Made by a program: the position numbers and the translations under genes. From Zygnema cylindricum (lineage: Eukaryota > Streptophyta > Zygnematophyceae > Zygnematales > Zygnemataceae): a stretch of 64,000 nucleotides of DNA. Each line of letters opens with the position of its first letter. Positions within the stretch are counted from its first letter, which is position 1. The DNA lies in NCBI GenBank assembly GCA_037447655.1, contig JBBHKE010003104.1, forward strand, positions 99,554 to 163,553, in the 5' to 3' direction. Below, in pieces: positions 12,934-24,440 of the stretch. The notes beneath the pieces were generated by a model, which saw only the letters and a program-made list of their open reading frames with translations, made no database searches and had not been told where the DNA came from.

Positions 12934-14089
12934 TTTGGTGTATGACTAGGTTTTGTTTGAATTGTGGTCAAGTTTTTCTAACTTATATAGCATTCCCATT
13001 TATCGATTTATTATTTGAAACATGTGAGTAAGCTAATAATTAGGATTTGTCTTGGGAAATTGACGTAATAATTTGATTTCCGCTGATTTATTAACTAATA
13101 ATGACTACATGTCGCGTGACATTGACATAATAATATGATATATTTGTGGAAACGCGGTATAAAACGCATAATTAGCACTTTGCAATAATGTACGATGTAT
13201 GAGTAAGCGAATAATTACGATCTGTCGCGTTATATTGATATAATAATTTGACATATTTTTGGAAACACCGCATAAAGTGCATAATTAACACTCTACAATA
13301 GATATACGATTTGCGGCCCTTATCTTTTTGTAAGATTCGCGAAATGAATAGCGTTAGCACCGTGTCAGATTTGCGACGTTAATCATGATGCCACGAACTT
13401 CCACGATACCAAAAGTACAACGGACAATAATGTTGGAAAAAAAAAGTACAAAATTTTCATTTTTTTTGGTTTTTCGTTTGACCGACCGTAACCAACCGTT
13501 TTTTATTTTCCTGGTGAGTCAACCGACCGTAACCGCCCGACCCCCAAAATTTGGCAACCGAATCCGTTCCGGATCCGGCGCGCGCGGTCGGTTAACGGTC
13601 GGTCACGGTTTCGGTTGACCGTTTGCGACCTCTGCTTTAGATTCTTCTATGCGATACAGTATAAATCTCCACTGGCCGATTTAGTGCATGAAGTTCGATA
13701 CGATTTACAACAAAAGGTACAGTACTGTAGCACGAAATGTCTACCGTAGTCAGAGGTCGCAATCGGGTACCCGAATCCGTACCCGAACGGTACCCGAATC
13801 CGGACCCAACTGGTACCCGCCCGCCCCCGTCGGATCCGGAACGGATTCAGGTGCCAAATAACCGGATTCGGCCGGGTGATTAAAAAAAAAAAAAAAAATC
13901 GGGTACGGCTGGGTAAGCAAAAACGAAAAAAATTGCAGGTTTCGTAGGTACGCTATACAGTACACTATTGTCCATACTATACAATATTATTGTACTTTGT
14001 ACTCCTGGTATCGTAGAAGGTATGTGGGAGATGTACCATTATTTTTGTACTTGGGGTATGGTTACATCAGACGAAAAGTGAGGTTTAAT

Positions 14090-14395
14090 CATAGTTCAAA
14101 AGTAGGTGAAAGTAGGCCCATACAATATGCCTATTGTATGCAAAACATACAATATGACCTTAAGACCCATATTGTATTCGGACCTATTCGGACCAATTAA
14201 AACATTCATACAAAAAAATGGACCAATTAAAACATTCAGACCAAATTTTTTTATTTACACCGTCAGATTCGGACGATTGGACGGTCGCTGATCAAAGTAG
14301 CGATCTAAGAAGATCACATGAAAAGCCCATAACACAACTTACGATAAAGGCGCCGACCAAAGGCCTCCCATAAAAATGCCTACTTTTTAACTATG
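14090..14395 (+). mobile_element. Small inverted-repeat element, left copy
   Basis: It starts CATAGTTCAAAAGTAGG and ends CCTACTTTTTAACTATG, giving terminal inverted repeats of about 17 bp. Its sequence (CCCATACAATATGCCTATTG, then AGCCCATAACACAACTTACG) is repeated in inverse orientation at 15087-15543. The 306-bp unit has no ORF. Confidence 0.72.
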
Positions 14396-14774
14396 GGTTC
14401 AATACATAAATTTGTACTTGCCCGTTCTATGCCGTACTATATTTTCGTGAGTTTCTTAAAAACAACATTACAAAAAATAAGATTACAATTCTCCAAGTAT
14501 CCGGGAGAAAACATTGACCGTCCGATTACATTATAGTTCTTCATCTGCGAAGCAATCGCTCCATCCGCCTCTGTAATGGTGAACCCACCTTGCAGAGGTG
14601 AGTTCACCATTACATAACCACAATTCGCTACACCGGGACAATAGACACGTGCGTCGATGAAAAATGAATTTTTTCACACGTCCCCAAAGTCACGCCTTCG
14701 GACAAGGTGACCGTAAAATTTGTGGCGAAAAGAAATACGGTTTTTTCCTAGAAGTCAGCAGAGTGAAGGAGATC

Positions 14775-14775
<1 letters not shown>

Positions 14776-14833
<58 letters not shown>
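14776..14833. repeat. (TA)n microsatellite
   Basis: About 28 TA units lie in the loop between the two inverted small elements of the non-autonomous hAT element. Confidence 0.92.
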
Positions 14834-14836
<3 letters not shown>

Positions 14837-15086
14837 GTACATTGACGCGGTACACTTGCGAAGTACACGTACGTAATACGCAAGTACGGATTTTGCATAC
14901 GAAAATTGTCGGTTTCCAAATCTCTGACGATTTTGAAGATTTGATCGTCAACTTACGTGGAGCCACTCAAATCAGAAGACGTATGTAAAAACTTATTTAC
15001 AGATGATATGCGATGTAACCGAGGCCTCTGTAATACATAAATTTTGCTGTCTGTACTATTACCGAGACCCCTTGATGTAACCATAC

Positions 15087-15543
15087 CATAGTTCAAAAGT
15101 AGGCATTTCTATTGTAGGCCTTTTGTCGGCGCCTTTATCGTAAGTTGTGTTATGGGCTTTTCATGTGATCTTCTTAAATTGCTACTTTGATCATCGATCG
15201 TCTGATCGTCCAAATTTGACGATAGTCCTATCGTAAGTTGTGTTATGGGCTTTTCATGTGATCTTCTTAGATCGCTAATTTGATCTGCGATCGTCCGATC
15301 GTCCAAATCTGATGGTTTATATAAAAAATGCCTCAAAACTCACAAAAAAATAATTTTTTGTCCGAATGTTTTTCAAAATTTAGACATCACGTTTAATTCT
15401 TTATCGATCGATGTGCAACTCAACCCTGTTACTATTTTTTTTCATTTTGCGACCAATACAATATGGGTCTTAAGGTCATATTGTATGTTTTGCGTACAAT
15501 AGGCATATTGTATGGGCCTACTTTCACCTATTTTTTAAATATG
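15087..15543 (-). mobile_element. Small inverted-repeat element, right (inverted) copy
   Basis: This is the reverse-complement counterpart of 14090-14395, with matching ends and interior. It is about 150 bp longer, mainly because a 93-bp segment is tandemly duplicated (15139-15231 and 15232 to about 15320, both starting CGTAAGTTGTGTTATGGG). With the left copy it forms a foldback of about 300-bp arms around a 690-bp loop. Confidence 0.72.
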
Positions 15544-15807
15544 AACCATTACTTTTGTACTTATTCGGGTACGGGTGAGTACGCGTAGTCGCGAGAAGTC
15601 GAGTTTCGAAAAAACCCTAAAAAACCCTAAAAATTCCTAAAAAAACCGGGTTAAACTTTTTTTTCGTAAACGCATATTGGGTACCGGGTAACGATTTAGG
15701 AGCGTGACATAACGCGGGCGGATTTTCGGGTGTTCAGATTTTGAAGAAAAAAAAAATGTCGGATTCGGGTATCGTAAATTAATAAATTTGGACTTTTGCG
15801 ACCTCTG

Positions 15808-16229
15808 ACCGTACTGTAGTGTTGCGAAACGACCTGTGAAACGTCGATTCCATGCAATTATACGGATAAAGTACACTAATTTACCGTACTGTACTGTACA
15901 CTCCAAATTCCCATGGCGTTTCACCTGCACGGCTAGAAGCATAGCCATATCGTACAGCTTTATTGTACCCTTGCACGCCTGCCGTACATTTTCAATTGCA
16001 TTTTTGTCAAAGCCGTACGCCTCCCGATGATTGGGGATGTTTTGTCCTGCAGACAACCCTAACCCTAACCCTAATTTCACGCTTTGATGGCAAAGTTCTG
16101 CATTTAGGATGAAATTGAGAGCAGAAAACGACAATGGAGTCCTTTGGCTCTCTTCATGCTGAATCTGCTTATTTCCTTGTCTGTTCAATTCATTCGCTGA
16201 CGTCATTATAAGGCAGGAAAGACAAGAAA
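15808..16229. other. Upstream region of the BCHB-like gene
   Basis: It lies between the second hAT element and the BCHB start codon. It contains three CCCTAA units (about 16056-16075, a short telomere-like run) and a TGACGTCA palindrome close to the start. A 189-codon minus-strand ORF (15637-16206) runs across the transposon boundary and is treated as chance. Confidence 0.5.
16198..16205. promoter_or_regulatory. TGACGTCA palindrome (bZIP/CRE-type site)
   Basis: A perfect TGACGTCA sits 24 bp before the chosen ATG of the BCHB-like gene. In plants this core binds TGA/bZIP factors. Its closeness to the start codon suggests it lies in the 5' UTR or core promoter. Function is inferred from the motif only. 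Confidence 0.4.
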
Positions 16230-19200
16230 ATGAATCCTTTTTGGGCTTCTTCTCTCGGATTCACGTGGCGAAATCTGGTTGGTCAGGGGGAGAAGCAGAG
16301 GGCTTCATTGTCGAGTTCGCCTTCATGGGAAGAGGTTCAATTCGGGTGAGAGAGACTCAGACAGAGACCTTATTGAACTTAATGCTGAGAGAGAGAGAGA
16401 GGAAGGAAGGTGAAGGGAGAGAAGGAAAGAGGCAACAGGAGAAGGGAGAGTGGAGAGAGGAAAGTGGAGAGAAAAGAGAGGAGAGAGGAGGGAGGGAAGG
16501 AGGAGAGAGGAGGGAGGGAAGGAGGAGAGAGGAGAGAGGAGGGAGGAGAGAGGAGAAGAGGGAGAGCAAGAGAGAGAGAGAGAGAGAGAGAGAGGCAGGA
16601 AGAGTGGGCTGATTGGAGATGCAGGAGGAAAATCCTTCACGTTTCTATTTTGTCTTTGATAATTGCCACACACAAGCTCCTGTTCACTATTATACACCCA
16701 CTTTAATTAGTCTGGATTCCGGTCATGGCTTTTTCTGCAGGACGGAAGCCAGTGAGAGACAGCTGGCAGCTTTGCTGAAGGCCTATCAGGATGCCGAAGA
16801 CAAGGTCTGTTGTCTTTATCAACGCTGATTGTTCACTGCACCACTATACCTTACATTGCTACACTGCCCATCGCTGTTAGAGTTAATCGCGCTAATTCAC
16901 GTGATAAAGTTTATGTTAATAACACTATTTAGTGAAGTGGCAAAGAACGAGCCACCTTGCAAAACAGAATTCAGTGTAAATAAAGTGGTAATGCTAATAA
17001 TTCTCTTACAGATTAACTCTAATAGTGATGGGCAATGTACCAGGAGTAGTCCTAATGCTGAATTTTTGTCAATAATACTAATTGCGGGTTACGCGATGGC
17101 CGAAAAGTTGTCCGCAATGATATCATATTCACGGTGTTGTATGCTTTTGATTCAAGAAAGATTCATGATACATTTTTTATGTGTGTTGTACACAATTACG
17201 TAGTTGTCAGAACAATAATCAACAACACATGTCAACCTCTGAATTCTTGATTCAAAATTCATATTGCACGCTATTTCCTCATTTATACATCCTCCAAAAA
17301 TGAAAACCAAAGAAACATGTTAGAGAAAGTGATCCAACACATTTGTTTACTTATAATAGTGTTTTGAGCTCAACAGTGACCCACTTCAAGTTTCCTCTTT
17401 TGAGCAGTGTTGATTAGTATTAATTAGTATGTATGGACCATTATTGTGGATAAGAAACAGCAATCGATGTTTTCTCGGCGCACGTTAACAGATTTTATGT
17501 AGAATCCATAAGTTTTGGGCTCAAATTCTGGCCAGTTCATCCTCGTTAGGCATTTTGCTGGTCCACACTAATTCACGGCGAGCACAAGAAGATTGTGGTT
17601 CTTGTGGCTAGCACAAGAAGATTGTGAGCAACATTGTGTTATTTCTTTAAATCTGGAAAGTTTTACATTGCCAGCCTCATGAATTCATACACGAAATATT
17701 CAAAATGCACACGCCATTGACCATGTTAATTCAAGTATCGGGCTTTGAAAAATTCGCACGATCACCCTCACACTAATTTACTGCAAATGTAAAAGGGCCA
17801 ATAGCGTGGTTAAGAAAATAATGACCACACTATCTCGTGTGGTGCCCACTGAGTCTTATGTATATATTTTTGTTTTTATTTATAGAACTTTTGGCACTAT
17901 TTATGCGCAGGCCTCAAAAAATATGGACAGAAAGTGTGTGGCACACCGATTACGGTAAATTGTGTAATAAAGAAACAAAAATGGACCACATGACTCACAA
18001 TGTCGATTCAAAATCATTATTAAAACCAGTGTGGGGAATTAGTGTGGTCCTCACTATTTCTTGTGAGAGGCATCCTACTGAAAAGTTGAAATCCTACTAG
18101 TATATGTGCATCCATTATACCTCCAATGTGATTAAGGTTAGTTCATGAGCAGCAATCATGGGACCTCACTAGTAGTTTGGGTTCAAATTTAGTGGTGATG
18201 AAATTCTTTTTGCACACATTAACAGTTGATAGACATATTCTTGTGAGTCTATTCTCTCTGTCATCCTCTCCATCTCCCTCTCCCGCTCCCTCTCCCTCTC
18301 CGTCTCCGTCTCCCTCTCCTCACCATTTTGTCTCCTTATCTTCCGGTGCAGACTAAATGTTCTCGACAAATGGCCGAGTTAGTTTCGCTGTTTGTGAAAA
18401 CTTTCGAAGGATGGCAACCGAAAGAACTTCAAACGGACGACATAGAAACACAGAGTTTCAACAATTCCGTTCCAGGAGGAGTTGGAGGAGAGGAAATCGG
18501 AGTGGAAAGTAGTGTTTCCGGTTGTCAAGGAGGGCATCCTTCGGGCATCATTTCTGTTTTCATTGATGAGTTGAAGAGCCTTACAGGACAATTTGACAAA
18601 GGTGTGCATCTTGTGACATTTGTCGCTGCTCAACTATTTTCACATAATGTCACTCCTCAAAGTGACATTTTTCGCATCACAATAGGCAGAAATTTTTATC
18701 GACGTAGTTGAATTCCACCTTTTCTAATGCTCATTTCAATATGCAACACTCGAGTTTCTATATTAACGTGTGATCCACAATAATTTATGTGTGGAACGGA
18801 AATTAAAAATTGTTGAACAACAGTTGGTGTGGATACGTTAGCATTTTTGGCAAATAGAATCCACAAGTGATTAAATGTTGTTTTACAAAACCATCTTCAA
18901 TCTATGAATTGAATTTAGGTAGATTTTGAACCAGGTCTAATAATTGACTGTAGCGATAATGGAAGTGGACGGTCTTTTTTTTGGGGAAAAATCCTCTCTA
19001 AGGGATTACACTTGCACCCTATTTTCACATTTTTCCATTTTCACATTTTCACACGTTCTCAACTGCAATGTCACTGCAATTTTCATAACTTCAAAACCAC
19101 ATTTTTTCTCAATTTCCCATGTAAAATAAGTGGAAAGTTCTAATTGCGAATCTCTGTGACTACGCACACCAAGAAAGTACATTACAATTTGTCAAGCTAG

Positions 19201-20918
19201 AAAAGGATTTCTACATACAACACAGCATTTCAACATTTGCTATAATGTATTCTTGCAATTTTTTTTTCTATAATAGAATTACGTTTCCCAATGAAAGCAT
19301 TACCAGTCATAGATTCTTTTTTTTACAGATTTTGACACTCAATCAACCGAAATTGTCAGATTTTTTATGAGTTTTTCACAGATTTTGCGATTAGTATGTT
19401 TGTGGAGTACTTTCTTTTGTTTTTTTAGCCACGTTGGACGTTTTCAACACTTTTCAAAAAACAATCTGAACTAACAAAAATCTGAACTCATGATTTCTGT
19501 AAAGTTTGTTTTCACGCTCATGTTATGAGTTTGTCGTCACGTGAAAACGAAAATTACAGAATTTTTTGTTTTTCACTTTTTTTTCTTGAAAAGAAAAACG
19601 TCTGGCACGGCTTAGAAAACAAAAAAAGTACTCTCACACAAATGCTGAAGTACGTATATTCTCGATTTTTTTTGTCAAGTTCGGTTAATTGCGCGGCATA
19701 TTCTTTAAGCAAGTACAAAATATATGACGTGTAATTACATCATTGGACAAATTTATTCCAAAATGCAAAATGACAAACGCACAAATAGATTTTTAGCAAA
19801 TGTTGAGATTTTGTGCTGTTATGTAAAAAACATTTTTGAGTTTTACAGATTGTCTTGTACTTTCTTAGGCGTACAATTGTGTACAGTTTCAATAAAAGAC
19901 AAACATTCAGCTGGATTTGTAGTAGCTATAGATGTTTAAATGTCGGAGTTATAACAGTCGCCTTAAAAAAGAAAAAAAGAGAAGAAGAAAAAAGGAAAAA
20001 AGAAAAAAAAAATAGAAGGACAGGCAGAAATACGGCCCAACTTGCTCATTTGAATTTGTTGTTACAATATCACTTATGATTTCGCTGACGTATTGAAATT
20101 TTAGGGATTGTGTCCTATTGTAAAGAAATGTTTGTCGTTTTGTTGGCAGAACATGGAGGGAAAATTGGACATAAATGCGATAAATGTTTAAAGAAATTGT
20201 TTATGCAAATTGAGGGAAAATTTAGTCTAAATGGGGCATAAATGGGAGGGAATTGGGCTACAAATGTGGGAAATAAGTTGTATAAATTGATCATAATCGG
20301 ATACAAATAGGGTTTAAATGAAAATGCTTTTTCCAAGGGAAGAAAAAAACAAGTTATATAAATTGATTATAATCGGGTACAGCAGGCCTTCAATGAATGT
20401 TTTTTTCCAGGGGAAGAAAATAACAAGTTGTATAAATCGATCATAATCGGGTACAAATGGGTCTTAAATGAAAATGTTTTTCCAGGGGAAGAAAATGAGG
20501 TCGATTCCCAAGAAGGTTTGGAAGTTCTCAATGCTCTCACTATTGTCACGAGATCTTCTCGAAATCGGAAAATATTTTGTTTCTACAAAGGATTTGAAGT
20601 TATTATGAGGCTAATGAAAGGTGAGGATTGAGGTTTTTCATACGTTTGTCTTTGTTTGTATGTTGATTTTCAAGGCTTTCTGGAGTGTTTGTAGAACTTA
20701 TTCTTTTCTTTCTCTCTCTCTCTCTCTCGCTCGCTCTCTCGCTCGCTCTCTCAGTCTCTCTCTCACTCGCTCGCTCCCTCTCCCTCTCCCTCTCTCTCCC
20801 GCTCTCCCTCTCCCTCCTCCTCTCTCTTTTCTCCCCTCCTCTCCTCTCCTCTCTCTCCCCCTCCTCTCCTCTCCTCTCCTCTCCTCTCCTCTCCTCTCCT
20901 CTCCTCTCCTCTCCTCTC

Positions 20919-21010
<92 letters not shown>

Positions 21011-24000
21011 CCCCCCCCCCCCCCCCCGGGGGCTTGTTTGATCTTAAAAGGTTAACTGGGTTTTTATTGTATTCAGAGAGTTCTGAGGAAGCTGAAAATT
21101 AGTACTCATGGAGGCATGCTCCTTGTCTTTCTTATTTCTCTCTCTCTCCCTCTCTGGCGACTAACTCTCCCACTCCTCTTTTCATGTCCCTTCATGCTTT
21201 AATGTTCCTCAAACAAACTGTCTTATTGACTCCAATCTTTCTAATAAATTCTGCAGAATTTTGGTTCATCTAAACCCTTTCTCTCCCTCCTCTCCCACTC
21301 CCTCTGGCACTCCCTCACTATTTTCCTAACACAGCCCAAATTGTTAAATCATACGGTGTATCACTTTTAGAATCACTGTTTGTTTGCCCCTTTAACTCTT
21401 ATTTTTCCATAGAGTTTTCGTACCTTCTTTTACAAAGATTGGAAAGTACGTTTCTTTCAAATTGCGACTGTCCAATAATAAAATCGACAAGTTCTTATGG
21501 AAAAAACCGAGTTTGAGAGGCATAAAAACATGACTTAAAATTTAAAGCAAGGTCTTTCCAGTTTGAATGAAACATTATATGCTCTCATTTTAGAAATCTT
21601 TTTTTAGAAAATGTTATTTTAATATACTGCGTAGTTCTAATCACCGAATATGAATGAACGATGAGCTTTTTATAACTACTTGTAGAAAATAAAGTTGTTA
21701 TGCTTTTGTTTATATTTTGATTTTCTTTTTCCCCTATAATTTCCACTGCTTTAACTGAACCTGGTTTCCCTCTACCTCTCCCTTTCCCTATCTCTCTCCG
21801 TACTTCTCTATTCTACGAAAAACTCCTAATCTTCTGTAATATTTGGATTGAATCTGAATCAAACAAAAAAGTACCATTCACGGACGACATCCGGAAGTTC
21901 AAAATCATCACTTTTGCTTCGTTTTTCGTCTTTTTTCTTGTTTCTCTTTTTTTTGTTTTGTTTCTCACGGACGACATCCCGACGTACAAAACCACTACAC
22001 CGTGAATCGTTATTAGCGTATTGAACACTAATTCGGGTACCTTTTTTTTTCAAATTCTCAAATAGAATTATCCATACTATTTAAAAAAAACCCTAATTCC
22101 TAATTAGAGTAAACGATTTCTTTGAAAATTTCCAAATTCCCAATTAGCGTTAATAACGGTAATTATTCCTATACGCTAAAAAAACTTCTACTCTAATAAC
22201 GATTCAAGGTGTACTTGTCCTTCGTTTTTCGTCTTTTTTTTGTTTCTCTTTTTTTTTTTGGATTTCTCACGGACGACATTCCGAAGTACAAAAATCACCA
22301 CTTGTCCTTCGTTTCTCGTTTTCTTTTTTCTTTTTTGATGCTCTTTTTTTTGCAGTTGCTTTGCTTCAACTGAATCGAGTTTCGAGTGTCGTGACAAACA
22401 ATCGAAGAGCTCCTCTCTCTCTCTTTACTCAACTTAGTTTCTTACAATGTCTTCTGGCCCATATAGTCGCCGTGGTCGCAAATTTTGTCGAAAACGAAGC
22501 CCGAGGTTCTCGAAATATCAATTTTTCCCAAGGAGGGAGAGGAGGAGGAGGAGGAGGAGGAGGAGGAGGAGGAGGAGGAGGAAGGAGGAGGAGGAGGAGG
22601 AGGGGGGGAAGGGGGAGGGGGAGGGGGAGCAGGAGGGGCTGAGGGAGGGGGAGGAGGAGGAGGAGGAGGCGAACTGGAGCTGGCTGGAAAAATTGGGCAG
22701 GCGCCGTTTTTGGAAACAGGAGGGATGGGCAACTTTGTTGGTAAGTCGAAGATAAGATTCGACAGAGAGGGAGAGGGAGGAGGAGAGAGAGAGGGAGAGT
22801 GAGTGAGAGAGAGCGAGGGAGGTTTGTGACATTAACCAAAAGGTGAACCAAACAATGACTGATCCATCTTCAATTTCTTTTTCTTTTTCTTATTCTTCTT
22901 CTTCTTCTTCTTCTCCTTCTTCTTCTTCTTCTCCTTCTTCTTCTTCTTCTTCTCCTTCTTCTTCTCCTTCTTCTTCCTCTTCCTCTTCTTCTGCACCATT
23001 CTGATTTTTCATTTCTTGTTTCATTTCCTTTTCCCCTCGTTTTTTTTTCTTCTCTTTCTTTTGTTCCTTTCTTTTGTTTCCTTTCTTTTCGTTTCCTTTC
23101 TTTTCCTTTCCTTTCTTTTGTTTTCCTTTCTTTTTCTTCCCTTTCTTTTCCTTCCCTTTCGTTTTCTTCACTTTCTTTTTCTTCCCTCCCATTCTTTTCT
23201 TCCCTTCCTTTCTTTTTCTTCCCTTTCTTTTTCTTCCCTTTCTTTTCCTTCCCTTTTTTTTCTTTTCTTTTCTTTTACTTCCATCCTTTTCTTTTTCTTC
23301 CTTCCCTTTCTTTTCCTTCTCGTCTTTTCCTTCCTTTCTTTTCCTTCCCTTTCTTTTCCTTCTCGTCTTTTCCTTCCCTTTCTTTTCCTTCCCTTTCTTT
23401 TTCTTCCCTTCCTTTCTTTTCCTTCCCTCCTTTCTTTTCCTTCCCTTTCTTTTCCTTCCCTTTCTTTTCCTTCCCTTTCTTTTCCTTCCCTTTTCTTTTC
23501 CTTCCCTTTCTTTTCCTTTCCTTTTTGCCTCAGAACTCATTCGTATCTTACGGCTCTTGGCCGAAAAAGGGACAATTACAGATACCTCTTTGGAGAAACT
23601 GGCAATGAGAACTTTACACGTGGCAATCATTTCAAACCCGAAAATTCAACAGCATGTCCAAAGCTCCAAAATGATGGAGGTTCTTTTGGAGAAAATGGGG
23701 TGGCCGGCTCCCCATATTGCCGGAGCACCCGGGTAGGATGGAGGGAGGGAAGGAGAGAGGGGGAGGGAGAGAGGGAGAGGGGAAGGGAGAGAGGGAGAGA
23801 GGGGAAGGGGGAGGGGGGTTGGGAGGGTGAGTAGGGGAAGGGGCGGATGGAGAGGGAGGGAAAGGGAGAGGGGGAGAGAGAAAGGGTTAGACATGTTAGG
23901 GTGGGAGGGAAGGTAAACAGAGAGAGAAGGAAAGGGGAATCTCATAGAGGAGGGTAGAGCTCCTGAGTTGGGGTTAAGTCTTTTTTTGAGACTCCATATT

Positions 24001-24393
24001 GTTTTTTTTGTTTTTCTCTTTATTAGAAATGGGTGTTTTTTGTTTTGACTCCCTCTCTTCTCCTTCTCGTCTCTTCTCTTCTCTTCCTCAACCTTTCTCT
24101 TTGTTTTTTCTTCCCTTCTCTTTTTGTTTTTCTCTTTTCTACTTTTTCTTTCTTTCTGTTCGACGCGTTTATTTTTTCGTTTGTACGAAAAATGTTTTGT
24201 GGTTTATGCTTTTAAATCTTTTGTTTGTTTTTTGTTATTGGTAAAATCAGAGAATCCTTTGGGCCTGCGGTTATTGAAGAATTTAATCGACAATTATTGG
24301 CGTTAAAAGTTTTAAGGGAAGCTTTGTATCCTCTCTTTCATCCCCTCTCTATGTTTGTATCTCTCTTTCTCTTTCTCTCCCTCTCTCTCCCCC

Positions 24394-24440
<47 letters not shown>

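Larger units (their letters stand above)
13751..15807. mobile_element. Non-autonomous hAT element sharing termini with the neighbour
   Basis: It begins CAGAGGTCGCAATCGGG and ends with the inverse of CAGAGGTCGCAAAAGTCC. The flanks ACCGTAGT (13743-13750) and ACCGTACT (15808-15815) are 8-bp duplications with one mismatch. The 2057 bp contain no transposase. Subterminal GGGTACCCG/CGGGTAC motifs are clustered at both ends. The middle is occupied by two inverted copies of another small element (14090-14395 and 15087-15543), a TA microsatellite and a perfect GGTGAAC hairpin near 14577-14611. It is probably mobilised by the 9232-13634 transposase or a relative. Confidence 0.82.

Noticed and set aside
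16056-16075. Three CCCTAA units as an interstitial telomere
   Set aside because: Only three units. Too short to claim a telomere relic.
15637-16206. 189-codon minus-strand ORF just upstream of the BCHB start
   Set aside because: It crosses the end of the second hAT element and its target duplication, includes telomere-like repeats, and has no domain features. Chance ORF.
16241-16706. Arg/Glu/Gly-rich ORFs in intron 1 of the BCHB-like gene
   Set aside because: GA-repeat intron sequence. The real exon 1 frame (MNPFWASSLGFTW…) is a different one, ends at 16345 and is in phase with exon 2.
20621-21055. Ser/Leu/Pro-rich ORFs of 118-144 codons
   Set aside because: Translation of CT and TCTCC microsatellites in all frames.
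22890-23834. Long Lys/Arg-rich (minus) and Phe/Leu-rich (plus) ORFs up to 272 codons
   Set aside because: Both are translations of the polypyrimidine tract in intron 5. Flanking exon sequences show this is intronic.
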